This document shows, in pieces, positions 15,672-22,983 of a stretch of 64,000 nt of DNA. Positions within the stretch are counted from its first letter, which is position 1. Each line of letters begins with the position of its first letter. The position numbers and the translations under genes are program-made. Source of the DNA: an uncultured Bacteriovoracaceae bacterium. GTDB lineage: Bacteria > Bdellovibrionota > Bacteriovoracia > Bacteriovoracales > Bacteriovoracaceae. The DNA lies in assembly GCA_938034385.1 (NCBI GenBank), contig CALHLC010000030.1:1-64000 (forward strand). Direction: 5' to 3'. The notes beneath the pieces are model-generated. The model made no database searches, was not told the origin of the DNA, and worked only from the letters and a program-made list of their open reading frames with translations.

Positions 15672-16775
15672 ATGAAAACTAGCACATTTGGAAACACACC
15701 TGACAAAACAAAGGCCCTTGATTTAGCTCTTGGCGCTATTGAAAAAGAATTCGGAAAAGGTGCCATCATGAAACTTGATGGGCAAGCACAAAAAAACATT
15801 CCAGCAATACCAACAGGTTCACTACAACTTGACCTTGCTTTAGGTATAGGTGGTATTCCTCAAGGAAGAATCGTAGAAATATACGGACCAGAGTCTTCAG
15901 GGAAAACAACTTTAACTCTTCATGTTGCGGCTGAGTGCCAAAAGATGGGTGGAACTGTTGCCTTCATTGATGCTGAACATGCTCTTGATCCTCAATACGC
16001 TTCTAAGCTTGGAGTAGATATTCCAAGTACACTTATTTCTCAACCTGATAGTGGAGAACAAGCGTTAGAGATTGCTGACATGCTAGTTAGATCTGGAGCA
16101 GTAAATCTTTTAATTGTAGACTCTGTTGCAGCATTAACTCCAAGAGCTGAGCTTGAAGGAGATATGGGTGCAGCTCATATGGGATTACAAGCAAGACTTA
16201 TGTCTCAAGCATTAAGAAAATTAACTGGATCTATTTCTAAATCAAATTGTACTGTAATTTTTATTAACCAATTAAGAATGAAAATTGGAGTAATGTTTGG
16301 TAACCCAGAAACAACTACTGGTGGAAACGCACTTAAGTTTTATGCTTCAGTAAGAATGGATATTAGAAGAATTGGTGCTATCAAAAACGGTGATCAAATT
16401 GTTGGAAATAGAACAAGAATTAAGGTTGTTAAAAATAAAGTTGCTCCTCCGTTTAAGAGCATTGAGTGTGATATCATGTACGGCCAGGGAATTTCTAAAA
16501 CAGGGTCTTTACTTGATATGGCAGTTGAAGAAAAAATCGTTGAAAAAGCCGGAGCTTGGTATTCTTTTGAGGATGCTAAGATTGGTCAGGGTAGAGAAAA
16601 TTCTAAGAAATTTTTAGATGAGAATCCTGAAATTTTTGAAAAGATTAAAAATCTTGTATTACAAAAGCACAACCTCATTCCAAATACGGATGTTGTGGCT
16701 ACAGTAAAAGATGAAAAACTTATGAAGGTAGCAAAAGAAAAAGCTACAAAAAAATCTTCTAAAAAACTTCAATAA
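15672..16775 (+). CDS. recA: Recombinase RecA
   Basis: RecA coats single-stranded DNA, drives homologous pairing and triggers LexA self-cleavage. The 367-residue protein is near full family length. It has Walker [10 protein letters not shown] (72-80), the FIDAEHALD segment, [14 protein letters not shown], loop 2 around [15 protein letters not shown], and a lysine-rich C-terminus ([13 protein letters not shown]) instead of the acidic tail seen in E. coli. AAGGAG (15658-15663) lies eight bases before the ATG. It is followed at once by a strong terminator, so it is transcribed alone; recX is 2.3 kb downstream. Confidence 0.98.
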   Translation: MKTSTFGNTPDKTKALDLALGAIEKEFGKGAIMKLDGQAQKNIPAIPTGSLQLDLALGIGGIPQGRIVEIYGPESSGKTTLTLHVAAECQKMGGTVAFIDAEHALDPQYASKLGVDIPSTLISQPDSGEQALEIADMLVRSGAVNLLIVDSVAALTPRAELEGDMGAAHMGLQARLMSQALRKLTGSISKSNCTVIFINQLRMKIGVMFGNPETTTGGNALKFYASVRMDIRRIGAIKNGDQIVGNRTRIKVVKNKVAPPFKSIECDIMYGQGISKTGSLLDMAVEEKIVEKAGAWYSFEDAKIGQGRENSKKFLDENPEIFEKIKNLVLQKHNLIPNTDVVATVKDEKLMKVAKEKATKKSSKKLQ

Positions 16776-16784
16776 AATAAAAAA

Positions 16785-16818
16785 GCCATTTTAGGATCTC
16801 CTAAGATGGCTTCTTTTT
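16785..16818 (+). terminator. Intrinsic terminator of recA
   Basis: GCCATTTTAGG (16785-16795) pairs with CCTAAGATGGC (16800-16810) in an 11-bp stem with one G-U pair and a four-base loop, followed by TTCTTTTT. An A-rich stretch before the stem would give T residues on the other strand, so it may work both ways. Confidence 0.88.
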
Positions 16819-16819
16819 A

Positions 16820-16842
16820 TAAAAACGAGAATAAAGTCTCGT
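16820..16842 (-). terminator. Intrinsic terminator of the exported-protein gene at 16859
   Basis: On the minus strand ACGAGA (16842-16837) pairs with TCTCGT (16830-16825) around a six-base loop, followed by TTTTTAT. It lies 17 bases past the stop codon of the minus-strand gene. The stem is short but well placed. Confidence 0.6.
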
Positions 16843-16858
16843 GAAGATTCAAAAACTA

Positions 16859-17260
16859 TTACTCGCAAGCATTCAAATTCAATTCTGCAGAATATTGTCT
16901 TCTATTAATTCCTTTAATTGAGATACTTGCAATTGCTTCTATTCTAGAGTCTTCATAAACCTCGACAATATCACTTTCCAGTCCAACCTTCCTTAAATAT
17001 TTATTAAGGTGTTCAATTGAGTCTTTTAAATCATTAAGGTTCAAGCTCAAAGTCTTATCTAAGCAAAAATCAGTCTCTAAGTTTGATTTCAAGTAATTAT
17101 ATTCTCCTCCAGCAAACTTTAATCTTTCAAGAGACTGAGAAAAATCAACTACAGTCATTACATCATCAAGACTATAACCTCTATACTTAAAAGCTAAGTC
17201 CTCATTTGGAAGGGAATTCATACTTGCTACAAAAAAAAGACTAATTAAAAACTTCATCAT
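16859..17260 (-). CDS. Small exported protein of unknown function
   Basis: A 133-residue protein with an N-terminal signal sequence (MMKFLISLFFVASMNS). The mature part has two cysteines, one near the middle (DFCLDK) and one at the end (NACE), which could form a disulfide. AAGGA (17267-17263) serves either of two tandem ATGs; the second (17257) has the better spacing. A hairpin (17279-17300) and a possible 16-codon hydrophobic frame (17312-17362) lie upstream on the same strand. No family recognised. Confidence 0.6.
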   Translation of the reverse strand: MMKFLISLFFVASMNSLPNEDLAFKYRGYSLDDVMTVVDFSQSLERLKFAGGEYNYLKSNLETDFCLDKTLSLNLNDLKDSIEHLNKYLRKVGLESDIVEVYEDSRIEAIASISIKGINRRQYSAELNLNACE

Positions 17261-17278
17261 TTTCCTTAGGTTAGAGAT

Positions 17279-17300
17279 GGCAGCTCTTTCACGAGCTGCC
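17279..17300. terminator. Orphan GC-rich hairpin
   Basis: GGCAGCTC (17279-17286) pairs perfectly with GAGCTGCC (17293-17300) around a six-base loop. On the plus strand it is followed by TAATTTATTTTTTA, as an intrinsic terminator would be, yet no plus-strand gene leads into it. On the minus strand it lies between the 16-codon frame and the gene at 17260 and has no T-run, so there it may act as a leader or spacer hairpin. Confidence 0.45.
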
Positions 17301-17311
17301 TAATTTATTTT

Positions 17312-17362
17312 TTATGCAGTCCAAATTAATAACACAAGAAGGACTATTATACTTTCTACCAT
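17312..17362 (-). CDS. Possible 16-residue hydrophobic peptide
   Basis: The frame encodes MVESIIVLLVLLIWTA and then TAA. GGAGG (17372-17368) sits five bases before the ATG, one of the strongest ribosome sites in this window. The peptide is almost entirely a membrane helix. Tiny hydrophobic peptides of this kind include type I toxin-antitoxin toxins and small membrane regulators; a leader peptide for the gene at 17260 is another option. It is short enough to have arisen by chance, so it is unproven. Confidence 0.35.
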   Translation of the reverse strand: MVESIIVLLVLLIWTA

Positions 17363-17390
17363 CTTTTCCTCCGTACTTTTAAACACGTTG

Positions 17391-17462
17391 GATAAAGAGC
17401 AAAAACTCTTCTTTTCTTTCTATCTTTTAGCACTATTAATGCTTTTTTTTTCGCTCTTTATC
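17391..17462. repeat. Inverted repeat, 10-bp arms
   Basis: GATAAAGAGC (17391-17400) and GCTCTTTATC (17453-17462) are perfect complements. The A5 run inside the left arm faces a T-run inside the right arm, which extends the stem to about 15 bp with a two-base bulge. A small AGCA/TGCT hairpin sits in the loop. If the minus strand is transcribed, this is the 5' leader of the 16-codon frame. Confidence 0.5.
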
Positions 17463-17802
17463 TTCACGCCTTTTTAATAGAGATAACTTTCATTACCTCA
17501 AGGCCATCAAGAAATCTGTATTTGAATTCTATAAGCTTTTTTATTAACCAATTTCTTACACAGCTTATTTGCCTGGTTTTTTAAGCTTAACTAATTCATT
17601 CAACAGTATAGATAAAATGACACTCGATTCTCTATAGACTCAAGTTAGTTTTTTTACACCATACTTATAAGTCTAAGGTTTTATGCCTTATCTTTTGCAG
17701 CCAAAGATATAACACAACTTCGATTTTATCCTTCAAGTTTTCTCTTAACTCTATAATATTTACACATAGCAGCATTCCTTTCTGTTAATGATCTCTTTTT
17801 AT

Positions 17803-17820
17803 GCTATAACGCGTTGTAGC
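17803..17820 (+). promoter_or_regulatory. Extended -10 promoter overlapped by an 18-bp dyad
   Basis: TGCTATAAC (17802-17810) is an extended -10 box for the lipoprotein gene; I found no good -35 box, which fits that type. The dyad GCTATAACGCGTTGTAGC (17803-17820) covers it with only one mismatched pair, centred on AACGCGTT. A regulator bound there would block transcription. Confidence 0.45.
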
Positions 17821-17853
17821 AAAATTTTATGACTTATCCTGGAGGATTTAACA

Positions 17854-18933
17854 ATGAATAAACTTTTAACTCTAATTACCTTACTGGCCTTTGTATCTTG
17901 TAAAAATGCAGGTAGAAATGCTCACCTTCTAGTAAAGAATGATTTAAATCAATCTACAAAAAGCAAGGCTAAAGCCAATAAGAATGCCGAAAAAACAAGT
18001 GAAGACAAACAAAAAAATGCAGCTTCTTCTGAAGATTCTGACGAGATGTACTCGTACCAAGGTGATGAAGTAACTATTACTGCAAAAAGAATAACTAAAA
18101 ATGATGACAGTTCAATGAGTTCAGCAGACTGTGGCGACATTGAATATTCTGGAACATTAGAAGTGATAGAAGAGATCAGTAAAAATAAAAACAATGCAAA
18201 TGCACCTCAACCAGGTGACGCTAACCATGATTGTTCAACTGCAACAGCTGAAGATAAAGAACTTTGTGAAGCATTGACTATAGAGAGAATTGCTCAAAAT
18301 ATTAAAGATAAAAATAGTAGTAAAGTAGCTCCTATTGAAAAGATTGCTCCTAAAGGTGTTACTAGCAATAAACAAAGAGCTTTACCGAGAATCGTTCAAA
18401 AAGATGAAGTTGCTTCTATAGGAAAAATTGCATCAAAAGGTGTTACTAGTAAAAACGAAAGAGCTCTTCCAGTTATAAGTAAAAAAGAAGAAGTAGCTTC
18501 TATAGGTAAGATTGCTCCACAAGGTGTTACAAGCGAGATACAAAGATCTCTTCCTTCTCCTGTTCAAAATGTTTCTCAAGAAGAACAAAGAGAAAACTTC
18601 CTTAATACTCTATCGAAAATCCATGCAGAAATCAGAAACTCTAAAGCTAAGCTAGACCCTGCTTGTGTAGATGAAATTGTTGAAGAGATCACTGAAGAAC
18701 TTAATGAAGATTGTGAAGAAAGCAATGATGATTGTGAATACACTGAAGAAGATGTTGAAGGAACATTATCTGTTGAAGAGATTATGAAGATTCTTGGAAG
18801 GGATTCTCTTAATAAGAAAACAGAACAAGGTGCAAATGCTGGTAGTAGTGATGACATCCTTCAAGGTCATGGTGCACCAAAAACTGGTTCAGGAACAGGT
18901 GTAGTAAATACTACAAATATTGAATTTAACTAA
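17854..18933 (+). CDS. Lipoprotein with three 28-residue repeats
   Basis: A 359-residue protein with a signal peptide ending in a lipobox (LAFVSC, lipidated C16). After a Lys/Ser/Asp-rich linker come three tandem repeats (residues 158-239) built on VASIGKIAPKGVTS...RALP. An acidic Cys-containing segment follows (NEDCEESNDDCEYTEED), and the end is Gly/Ser-rich. It is probably an envelope lipoprotein with a disordered, repeat-containing body. GGAGGA (17841-17846) lies seven bases before the ATG. It is a single-gene unit with its own promoter and a strong terminator. No homologous family recognised. Confidence 0.75.
   Translation: MNKLLTLITLLAFVSCKNAGRNAHLLVKNDLNQSTKSKAKANKNAEKTSEDKQKNAASSEDSDEMYSYQGDEVTITAKRITKNDDSSMSSADCGDIEYSGTLEVIEEISKNKNNANAPQPGDANHDCSTATAEDKELCEALTIERIAQNIKDKNSSKVAPIEKIAPKGVTSNKQRALPRIVQKDEVASIGKIASKGVTSKNERALPVISKKEEVASIGKIAPQGVTSEIQRSLPSPVQNVSQEEQRENFLNTLSKIHAEIRNSKAKLDPACVDEIVEEITEELNEDCEESNDDCEYTEEDVEGTLSVEEIMKILGRDSLNKKTEQGANAGSSDDILQGHGAPKTGSGTGVVNTTNIEFN
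18325..18570 (+). repeat. Three tandem in-frame repeats of about 84 bp
   Basis: The three units code for residues 158-185, 186-213 and 214-239 of the lipoprotein. Each has the core [AS]xIxKIAxxGVTSxxxR[AS]LP. Units two and three share VASIGKIA at their start. The DNA copies have diverged at many third positions, so the duplication is not recent. Confidence 0.85.
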
Positions 18934-18973
18934 AATAACTTAATTATTTAAAAACAATAATCTCTCAAAACGT

Positions 18974-19011
18974 AAGCTTCAATGATTTAACTCATTGAAG
19001 CTTTCTCTTTT
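18974..19011 (+). terminator. Intrinsic terminator of the repeat lipoprotein gene
   Basis: AAGCTTCAATGA (18974-18985) pairs perfectly with TCATTGAAGCTT (18992-19003), a 12-bp stem with a six-base loop, followed by TCTCTTTT. It separates the lipoprotein gene from recX. Confidence 0.88.
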
Positions 19012-19036
19012 AAGATACATTTCATATACTTCTTTT

Positions 19037-19510
19037 ATGGATTTTAAGTCCTCATATTTGATTTCTCTACGCCTGCTTCAAAGAAGAGATTATAGTGAAT
19101 ACGAATTAAGACAAAAGTTAATCAAAAGAAAGATTGAGCCTCAGGTAATTTTAGAAATAGTACAAAAATTAATTGATCAAAACTACCTGAATGATAAAAG
19201 ATATATTGATGGCAAAATTAGGTATTTTATCAAACAAAAAAAGTCTCCTTCTTATATTCAAAACAAATGTTATAAAATGGGCGTTCCTATTACTCTCGAA
19301 GATATAGAGTTTCACCTAGATGATCTAAAAGTAAACATTCATGATCATTTAAAAGACCATGTTCGAAAAAAACTTGATTTTAATAGAATTGATCTAAGTT
19401 CTTTAAGTGATCAAGAAAAATTTAAACTTTCATTCAAGCTTTCTAACCACCTAAACTCTAAAGGTTATAAAGATTTTAATATTCAATCAATTCTAAAAGA
19501 GGTCTCATGA
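19037..19510 (+). CDS. recX: RecA regulator RecX
   Basis: RecX binds RecA filaments and limits their activity. The 157-residue protein has the family pattern of helical repeats: SLRLLQRRDYSEYELRQKLIKR near the start, then VQKLIDQNYLNDKRYIDGKI, then a third repeat ending KMGVPITLEDIEFHL. I start at the ATG 19037. A longer frame reaches back into the terminator hairpin and is unlikely. No Shine-Dalgarno sequence is visible, but TATACT ends six bases before the ATG, so the mRNA may be leaderless. It lies downstream of recA with two other genes in between, and its ATGA overlaps the next gene. Confidence 0.8.
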   Translation: MDFKSSYLISLRLLQRRDYSEYELRQKLIKRKIEPQVILEIVQKLIDQNYLNDKRYIDGKIRYFIKQKKSPSYIQNKCYKMGVPITLEDIEFHLDDLKVNIHDHLKDHVRKKLDFNRIDLSSLSDQEKFKLSFKLSNHLNSKGYKDFNIQSILKEVS

Positions 19511-21159
19511 TTCAAGTTATATATAAATTATGTCTTTTAATTTCACTCTTTTCTTGCCTGAAAAATAAGAGTAGCAATTTCACGGACCAAATAAACTTTC
19601 CTTTAAGTAGCGATATTAGCTCACTTGACCCAGCTATTGCTTTTGATGAAGTCTCACTAACTATTCTTTACCAAGTTTATGAACCTTTATTTGAATATGA
19701 TTACAACACTCTTGATCCTAAACTCGTGCCTTTATTGGCCAAGAAAATGCCTACTGTCTCAGAAGATCTTCTCACTTACACTTTCCATATAAAAGAAAAC
19801 ATCACTTATCATTCACATCCTGACTTGGATAAAACTAGAAAAGTCAAAGCACAAGACTTTGTCACTCAAATTAAAAGACTTGCCTACACTCCTTTAAAAG
19901 GACAAGGGTTTTGGTTATTTGAAGGTAAAATTGAAGGAATAGATAAGTTCAAAAAGGAAACTAAGACTGTTGATCAACTCTTAAATAATTCCATCTCTGG
20001 GATTAAAGTTCTTGATGATCACACCTTTAGTATCAAACTATTAAAGCCTTACCCTCAAATGCTTTATGCTATGGCAATGGCCTTTACAGTCCCCATCCCT
20101 GCTGAATTGTTAAAAAAGAATAGTAATTTACTTGAAAACTTTGAAGTTGGTACAGGCCCGTTTACTCTTGATACTTTTAAAAGATCTCACAAAATTATTT
20201 TAAAAAAATACGACAAATATCATAACACTTCTCTCCCAAAAGTGAGCACCATTCATTTTCCATTTATGAAAGAATCTCAAACACGATGGTTAAACTTTTT
20301 AAACAATAAGATCGATTTTTTCGGTATAGGAAAGAGCCATTATAATCTAATTCTAAATAAAGACGGGAATTTGAAAGAAGATCTGGCAAAAAAAGACTTC
20401 AAACTCATTAGAGTTCCATCTTTAACATATTGGTGGTTTTCTTTTAACATGGGTGACTCAATCTTCTCAAAGAATAAAAATCTACGCCTTGCTTTTTCTC
20501 ATGCTATTAACAGAGAAAAATATGTTGAACTTTTTACTAACAATACGGCAAAGGTTGCAAATTCAATTTATCACCCTACTAATTTTGGATATAGTCCTGA
20601 AAATTTCAATAAGTTTAATTTCAACACTGAAAAGGCCAAGAATTTATTAGCTCAAGCTGGATACCCTAATGGCAAAGGTCTTCCAGAAATTACTCTAGAT
20701 ACTAGAAGTTCAGCTTCAGAGGCATTACATCAAGCAGAATTTATAAAATCACAATTACAAAAAATTGGTGTTAATTTAAAAATTGAAACAAATACATTTG
20801 AAGGCTTCTTAAGAAAGGCCAGAAAAGGAAAACTCGAATTTTGGTTAGATGGTTGGCACCTTGATTACCCAGATAGTGAAAACATTCTTCAACTCTTAAG
20901 TTCGAAAAACCATCCTCCTGGAGTTAACTCTACTTATTATAAAAATTCAAAGTTCGATCAACTTTTTGAAGAATTAAAAATTACTCCTAATAATGATAGG
21001 AAAATACAATTAATGCGAGAACTGGAAGAGATTGTTCAAAATGATTTACCTTGGTCTATGCTCTTTTACTCAAGAAGCTATTCTATTTATCATAAGAGAA
21101 TTAAGAACTATAAATCTCATCCCATGGCGACTAACAAGTTGAAGTATTTAAGCCTTTAA
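19507..21159 (+). CDS. Peptide/oligopeptide ABC transporter substrate-binding lipoprotein (OppA/DppA type)
   Basis: A 550-residue extracytoplasmic solute-binding protein of family 5. The N-terminus ends in lipobox LFSC (C17), so it should be anchored on the outer face of the inner membrane or in the outer membrane. Typical features follow: SSLDPAIAFDEVS near the start of the mature part, PLLAKKMP, an EVGTGPF-type segment (FEVGTGPFTLDTF), LRLAFSHAINREKYVE, and a late DGWHLDYPDSENILQ. No permease or ATPase genes lie beside it, so it may work with a transporter elsewhere. It is ATGA-coupled to recX and converges with the next gene with a four-base overlap. Confidence 0.88.
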   Translation: MIQVIYKLCLLISLFSCLKNKSSNFTDQINFPLSSDISSLDPAIAFDEVSLTILYQVYEPLFEYDYNTLDPKLVPLLAKKMPTVSEDLLTYTFHIKENITYHSHPDLDKTRKVKAQDFVTQIKRLAYTPLKGQGFWLFEGKIEGIDKFKKETKTVDQLLNNSISGIKVLDDHTFSIKLLKPYPQMLYAMAMAFTVPIPAELLKKNSNLLENFEVGTGPFTLDTFKRSHKIILKKYDKYHNTSLPKVSTIHFPFMKESQTRWLNFLNNKIDFFGIGKSHYNLILNKDGNLKEDLAKKDFKLIRVPSLTYWWFSFNMGDSIFSKNKNLRLAFSHAINREKYVELFTNNTAKVANSIYHPTNFGYSPENFNKFNFNTEKAKNLLAQAGYPNGKGLPEITLDTRSSASEALHQAEFIKSQLQKIGVNLKIETNTFEGFLRKARKGKLEFWLDGWHLDYPDSENILQLLSSKNHPPGVNSTYYKNSKFDQLFEELKITPNNDRKIQLMRELEEIVQNDLPWSMLFYSRSYSIYHKRIKNYKSHPMATNKLKYLSL

Positions 21160-21419
21160 AGATCGACATAAACATTATCGAGATTTTTATATTCTAGTAG
21201 CTCTCCATAGAGAATATTTCCTGAAATGGTAATAAATTTTATTTTCAATAAGTATTCATGATCAATACTCATTCCGGCACTTAACTTATCTAAAACCATT
21301 ATTTTCTTTATCTTTTCTCCTCTATATACGCCCTTAAAGTGAAACTCATAGTTCAAAGCTGCTGAGTTACCTTTCAGTCTTTTGACACACCTAGATAAAA
21401 TTATAATCTCTCTAATCAT
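21156..21419 (-). CDS. Small protein of unknown function
   Basis: An 87-residue basic protein without signal peptide or membrane segment. It begins MIREIIILSRCVKRLKG and is rich in beta-prone, charged stretches. It resembles a small beta-barrel in outline, but I see no diagnostic motif. Its 3' end overlaps the OppA-like gene by four bases, and it is divergent from rpoZ. Confidence 0.5.
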   Translation of the reverse strand: MIREIIILSRCVKRLKGNSAALNYEFHFKGVYRGEKIKKIMVLDKLSAGMSIDHEYLLKIKFITISGNILYGELLEYKNLDNVYVDL

Positions 21420-21476
21420 ATCTACTTAGCTGCAAAGCCAATAACTTCTTTAGTCGCTCTATCTACTTGAAATAAC

Positions 21477-21505
21477 TTGACATAGATCTTAAAAAATTTT
21501 ATTTA
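21477..21505 (+). promoter_or_regulatory. Candidate rpoZ promoter
   Basis: A perfect TTGACA (21477-21482) lies 17 bases before TATTTA (21500-21505). The -10 box is weak, so the exact start is uncertain. It lies about 35 bases before the rpoZ ATG. Confidence 0.4.
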
Positions 21506-21540
21506 ATAGTACTTATTATCTTTTGATTAGAGGTTTAATT

Positions 21541-21753
21541 ATGGCAAGAGTTACGATTGAAGACTGTTTAGAAAAAGTTGAAAACAGATATGAATTAGTT
21601 CATTTAACTGCAAAGAGAGTTAGACAATTACGAGATGGTGAATCAGCTGTATTACATACTAAAAATAAAGAAGTAGTTACAGCCCTCAGAGAAATTGCAG
21701 CTGGAAAAGTTAAACATGCTCTAATCAGTGAGTATGAAGACGACGAATTTTAG
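21541..21753 (+). CDS. rpoZ: RNA polymerase omega subunit
   Basis: Omega helps fold and hold the beta-prime subunit. The 70-residue protein starts MARVTIEDCLEKVENRYELV and continues LTAKRVRQLRDGE, the standard omega core. The C-terminus is acidic (EYEDDEF). The ATG at 21541 is chosen over an in-frame codon at 21523 because TAGAGG ends seven bases before it and because MARVT is the family start. Confidence 0.92.
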   Translation: MARVTIEDCLEKVENRYELVHLTAKRVRQLRDGESAVLHTKNKEVVTALREIAAGKVKHALISEYEDDEF

Positions 21754-21773
21754 AAAAACTTATCAAAATTATT

Positions 21774-22190
21774 TTAATTACTAGGTGTTTTAAAAACCCA
21801 TAATTTCATTAATGTAAATGAAATAAACGGCAATACACATACATTAAACGCAATGAAATAATATGGATGAAACTCCATTTTATCCACTAAAAGAAAACTC
21901 ACAATCGAGCTAATTCCTAAATTTATTAAAGCTGTTGTTACAAACTTAACAAAGGATTCTTTGGTTGAAACAACTTCTTTTTTCTTAAATGTAATTAGGC
22001 GATGCCCCCAATACGAAAACTGAACACTGATAATGAATGCAAGAAAATTACTTGCTGTAGAACTAATCTCTAAAAATCTAAAAAACGCAAGATAAAGGCC
22101 ATTGTGTATTATAGTTACAACAAAACCAACAATGAGAAAACGTAAAACACGTTGTTGAGATGGACTAAGAAGCTTTAGAATTTTTTCCAA
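21774..22190 (-). CDS. GtrA-family membrane protein
   Basis: A 138-residue protein with four predicted membrane segments, beginning about residues 14, 42, 83 and 108. The LRFLIVGFVVTIIHNGLYLAF start and the WGHRLITFKK loop after the second segment are typical of GtrA-like proteins, which are thought to flip or help flip polyprenyl-linked sugars for surface glycosylation. It overlaps the preceding gene by 26 bases, suggesting coupled translation. The sugar is unknown. Confidence 0.75.
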   Translation of the reverse strand: MEKILKLLSPSQQRVLRFLIVGFVVTIIHNGLYLAFFRFLEISSTASNFLAFIISVQFSYWGHRLITFKKKEVVSTKESFVKFVTTALINLGISSIVSFLLVDKMEFHPYYFIAFNVCVLPFISFTLMKLWVFKTPSN

Positions 22191-22983
22191 AAAACACTCC
22201 TGCTCCTAATACGGCTATTGCAACAAATAAAAACAAGAAAAAAGGATTCATAGCTTTTTCTCTTTCACCAGAGTCATCAATAGAAGCAAAGAAAAAATTC
22301 GAAGCTGAATAAATTCTTTCTTTATATTCACCTTCTGCTGTTATGAAGACTTGATAATTAGATTTATCTCTTCCTAAAAGGTTTTCAAGATCTATCGAAA
22401 ACTCTTTGCTTTCACCTGAGGCTATTACTAGATCTATATCCTTAGATTGATTTAATTTTACTCCAATTTCTTTAGTAGAAAACACATTTATCTTTTTCAC
22501 TTTAGCATCTGTTGAAATTGTATTTCTTATATTGAACTTCACCGTTTGTTTATCTGTTAAACTTATCTTTTTATTTTTTAAGTTCATCATTATTGAAACA
22601 GGAGAAATCCCGCTACTTAGATGTACATACTTCAACAATTGTGGAGAAGAGTAAGTGACATGGTTTAAATCATCATAAATAATTCTATATGGTGATAAAT
22701 ATTCGCCAGCTCTTTTAAGAGCTAACTCTTCTTTAGTAAATTTGATCACTTTTTCTACTGATTCATTCGGACCTAATTTTTCAGCCATTTTTATTTTTTT
22801 GTTAAAATTAAGAAATTCTAGATAAATATCTAAAGAAGTATCATCTCCCTCGTTTTTTATAAGAGTTTTTAAAGTCATTGCTTCGTTTTCAATTGAAGCA
22901 CTGTTTTGAACATTCATCTTAATAAATTTCGCATGAGCAATCGGTAATAAAAGAAATAAAACCAAAAACTTTTTAGCGTTCAT
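22165..22983 (-). CDS. Exported protein with C-terminal membrane anchor
   Basis: A 272-residue protein with a signal peptide (MNAKKFLVLFLLLPIAHA), a periplasmic body rich in beta strands, and one hydrophobic segment near the C-terminus (NPFFLFLFVAIAVLGAGVFF) followed by a short basic tail. This is a type I topology. The strand spacing suggests one or two immunoglobulin-like folds such as CARDB or NEW3 domains, but I see no clear signature. Its start overlaps the lon stop by one base (TAATG), so it is probably translated with lon. Confidence 0.6.
   Translation of the reverse strand: MNAKKFLVLFLLLPIAHAKFIKMNVQNSASIENEAMTLKTLIKNEGDDTSLDIYLEFLNFNKKIKMAEKLGPNESVEKVIKFTKEELALKRAGEYLSPYRIIYDDLNHVTYSSPQLLKYVHLSSGISPVSIMMNLKNKKISLTDKQTVKFNIRNTISTDAKVKKINVFSTKEIGVKLNQSKDIDLVIASGESKEFSIDLENLLGRDKSNYQVFITAEGEYKERIYSASNFFFASIDDSGEREKAMNPFFLFLFVAIAVLGAGVFFGKNSKAS

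Larger units (their letters stand above)
17363..17853. other. 491-bp stretch without a convincing gene
   Basis: The stretch is very AT-rich and pyrimidine-rich on the plus strand. It holds the long inverted repeat at 17391-17462 and the lipoprotein-gene promoter region near its end. A weaker nested set of repeats lies at 17589-17649 (AACTAA/TTAGTT around TATAGA/TCTATA), followed by a T-run on the plus strand. I see no convincing tRNA or known small RNA. Confidence 0.4.

Noticed and set aside
17391-17462. 6S RNA or another known structural RNA
   Set aside because: The long inverted repeat has no conserved central bubble or known RNA motif, and the loop is mostly a pyrimidine run.
17665-17775. 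A 36-codon minus-strand frame (MLLCVNIIELREN...) and an overlapping 13-codon frame in the gap upstream of the repeat lipoprotein
   Set aside because: The AAGGA site is either too close to the first ATG or serves only a 13-codon frame, and the composition is like random AT-rich DNA. Not reported as a gene.
18576-18857. Minus-strand serine-rich frame opposite the repeat lipoprotein
   Set aside because: Its composition is the complement of the acidic Glu/Asp codons of the real gene.
18995-19036. Upstream TTG start for RecX
   Set aside because: It lies inside the terminator hairpin of the preceding gene, and RecX similarity begins after the ATG at 19037.
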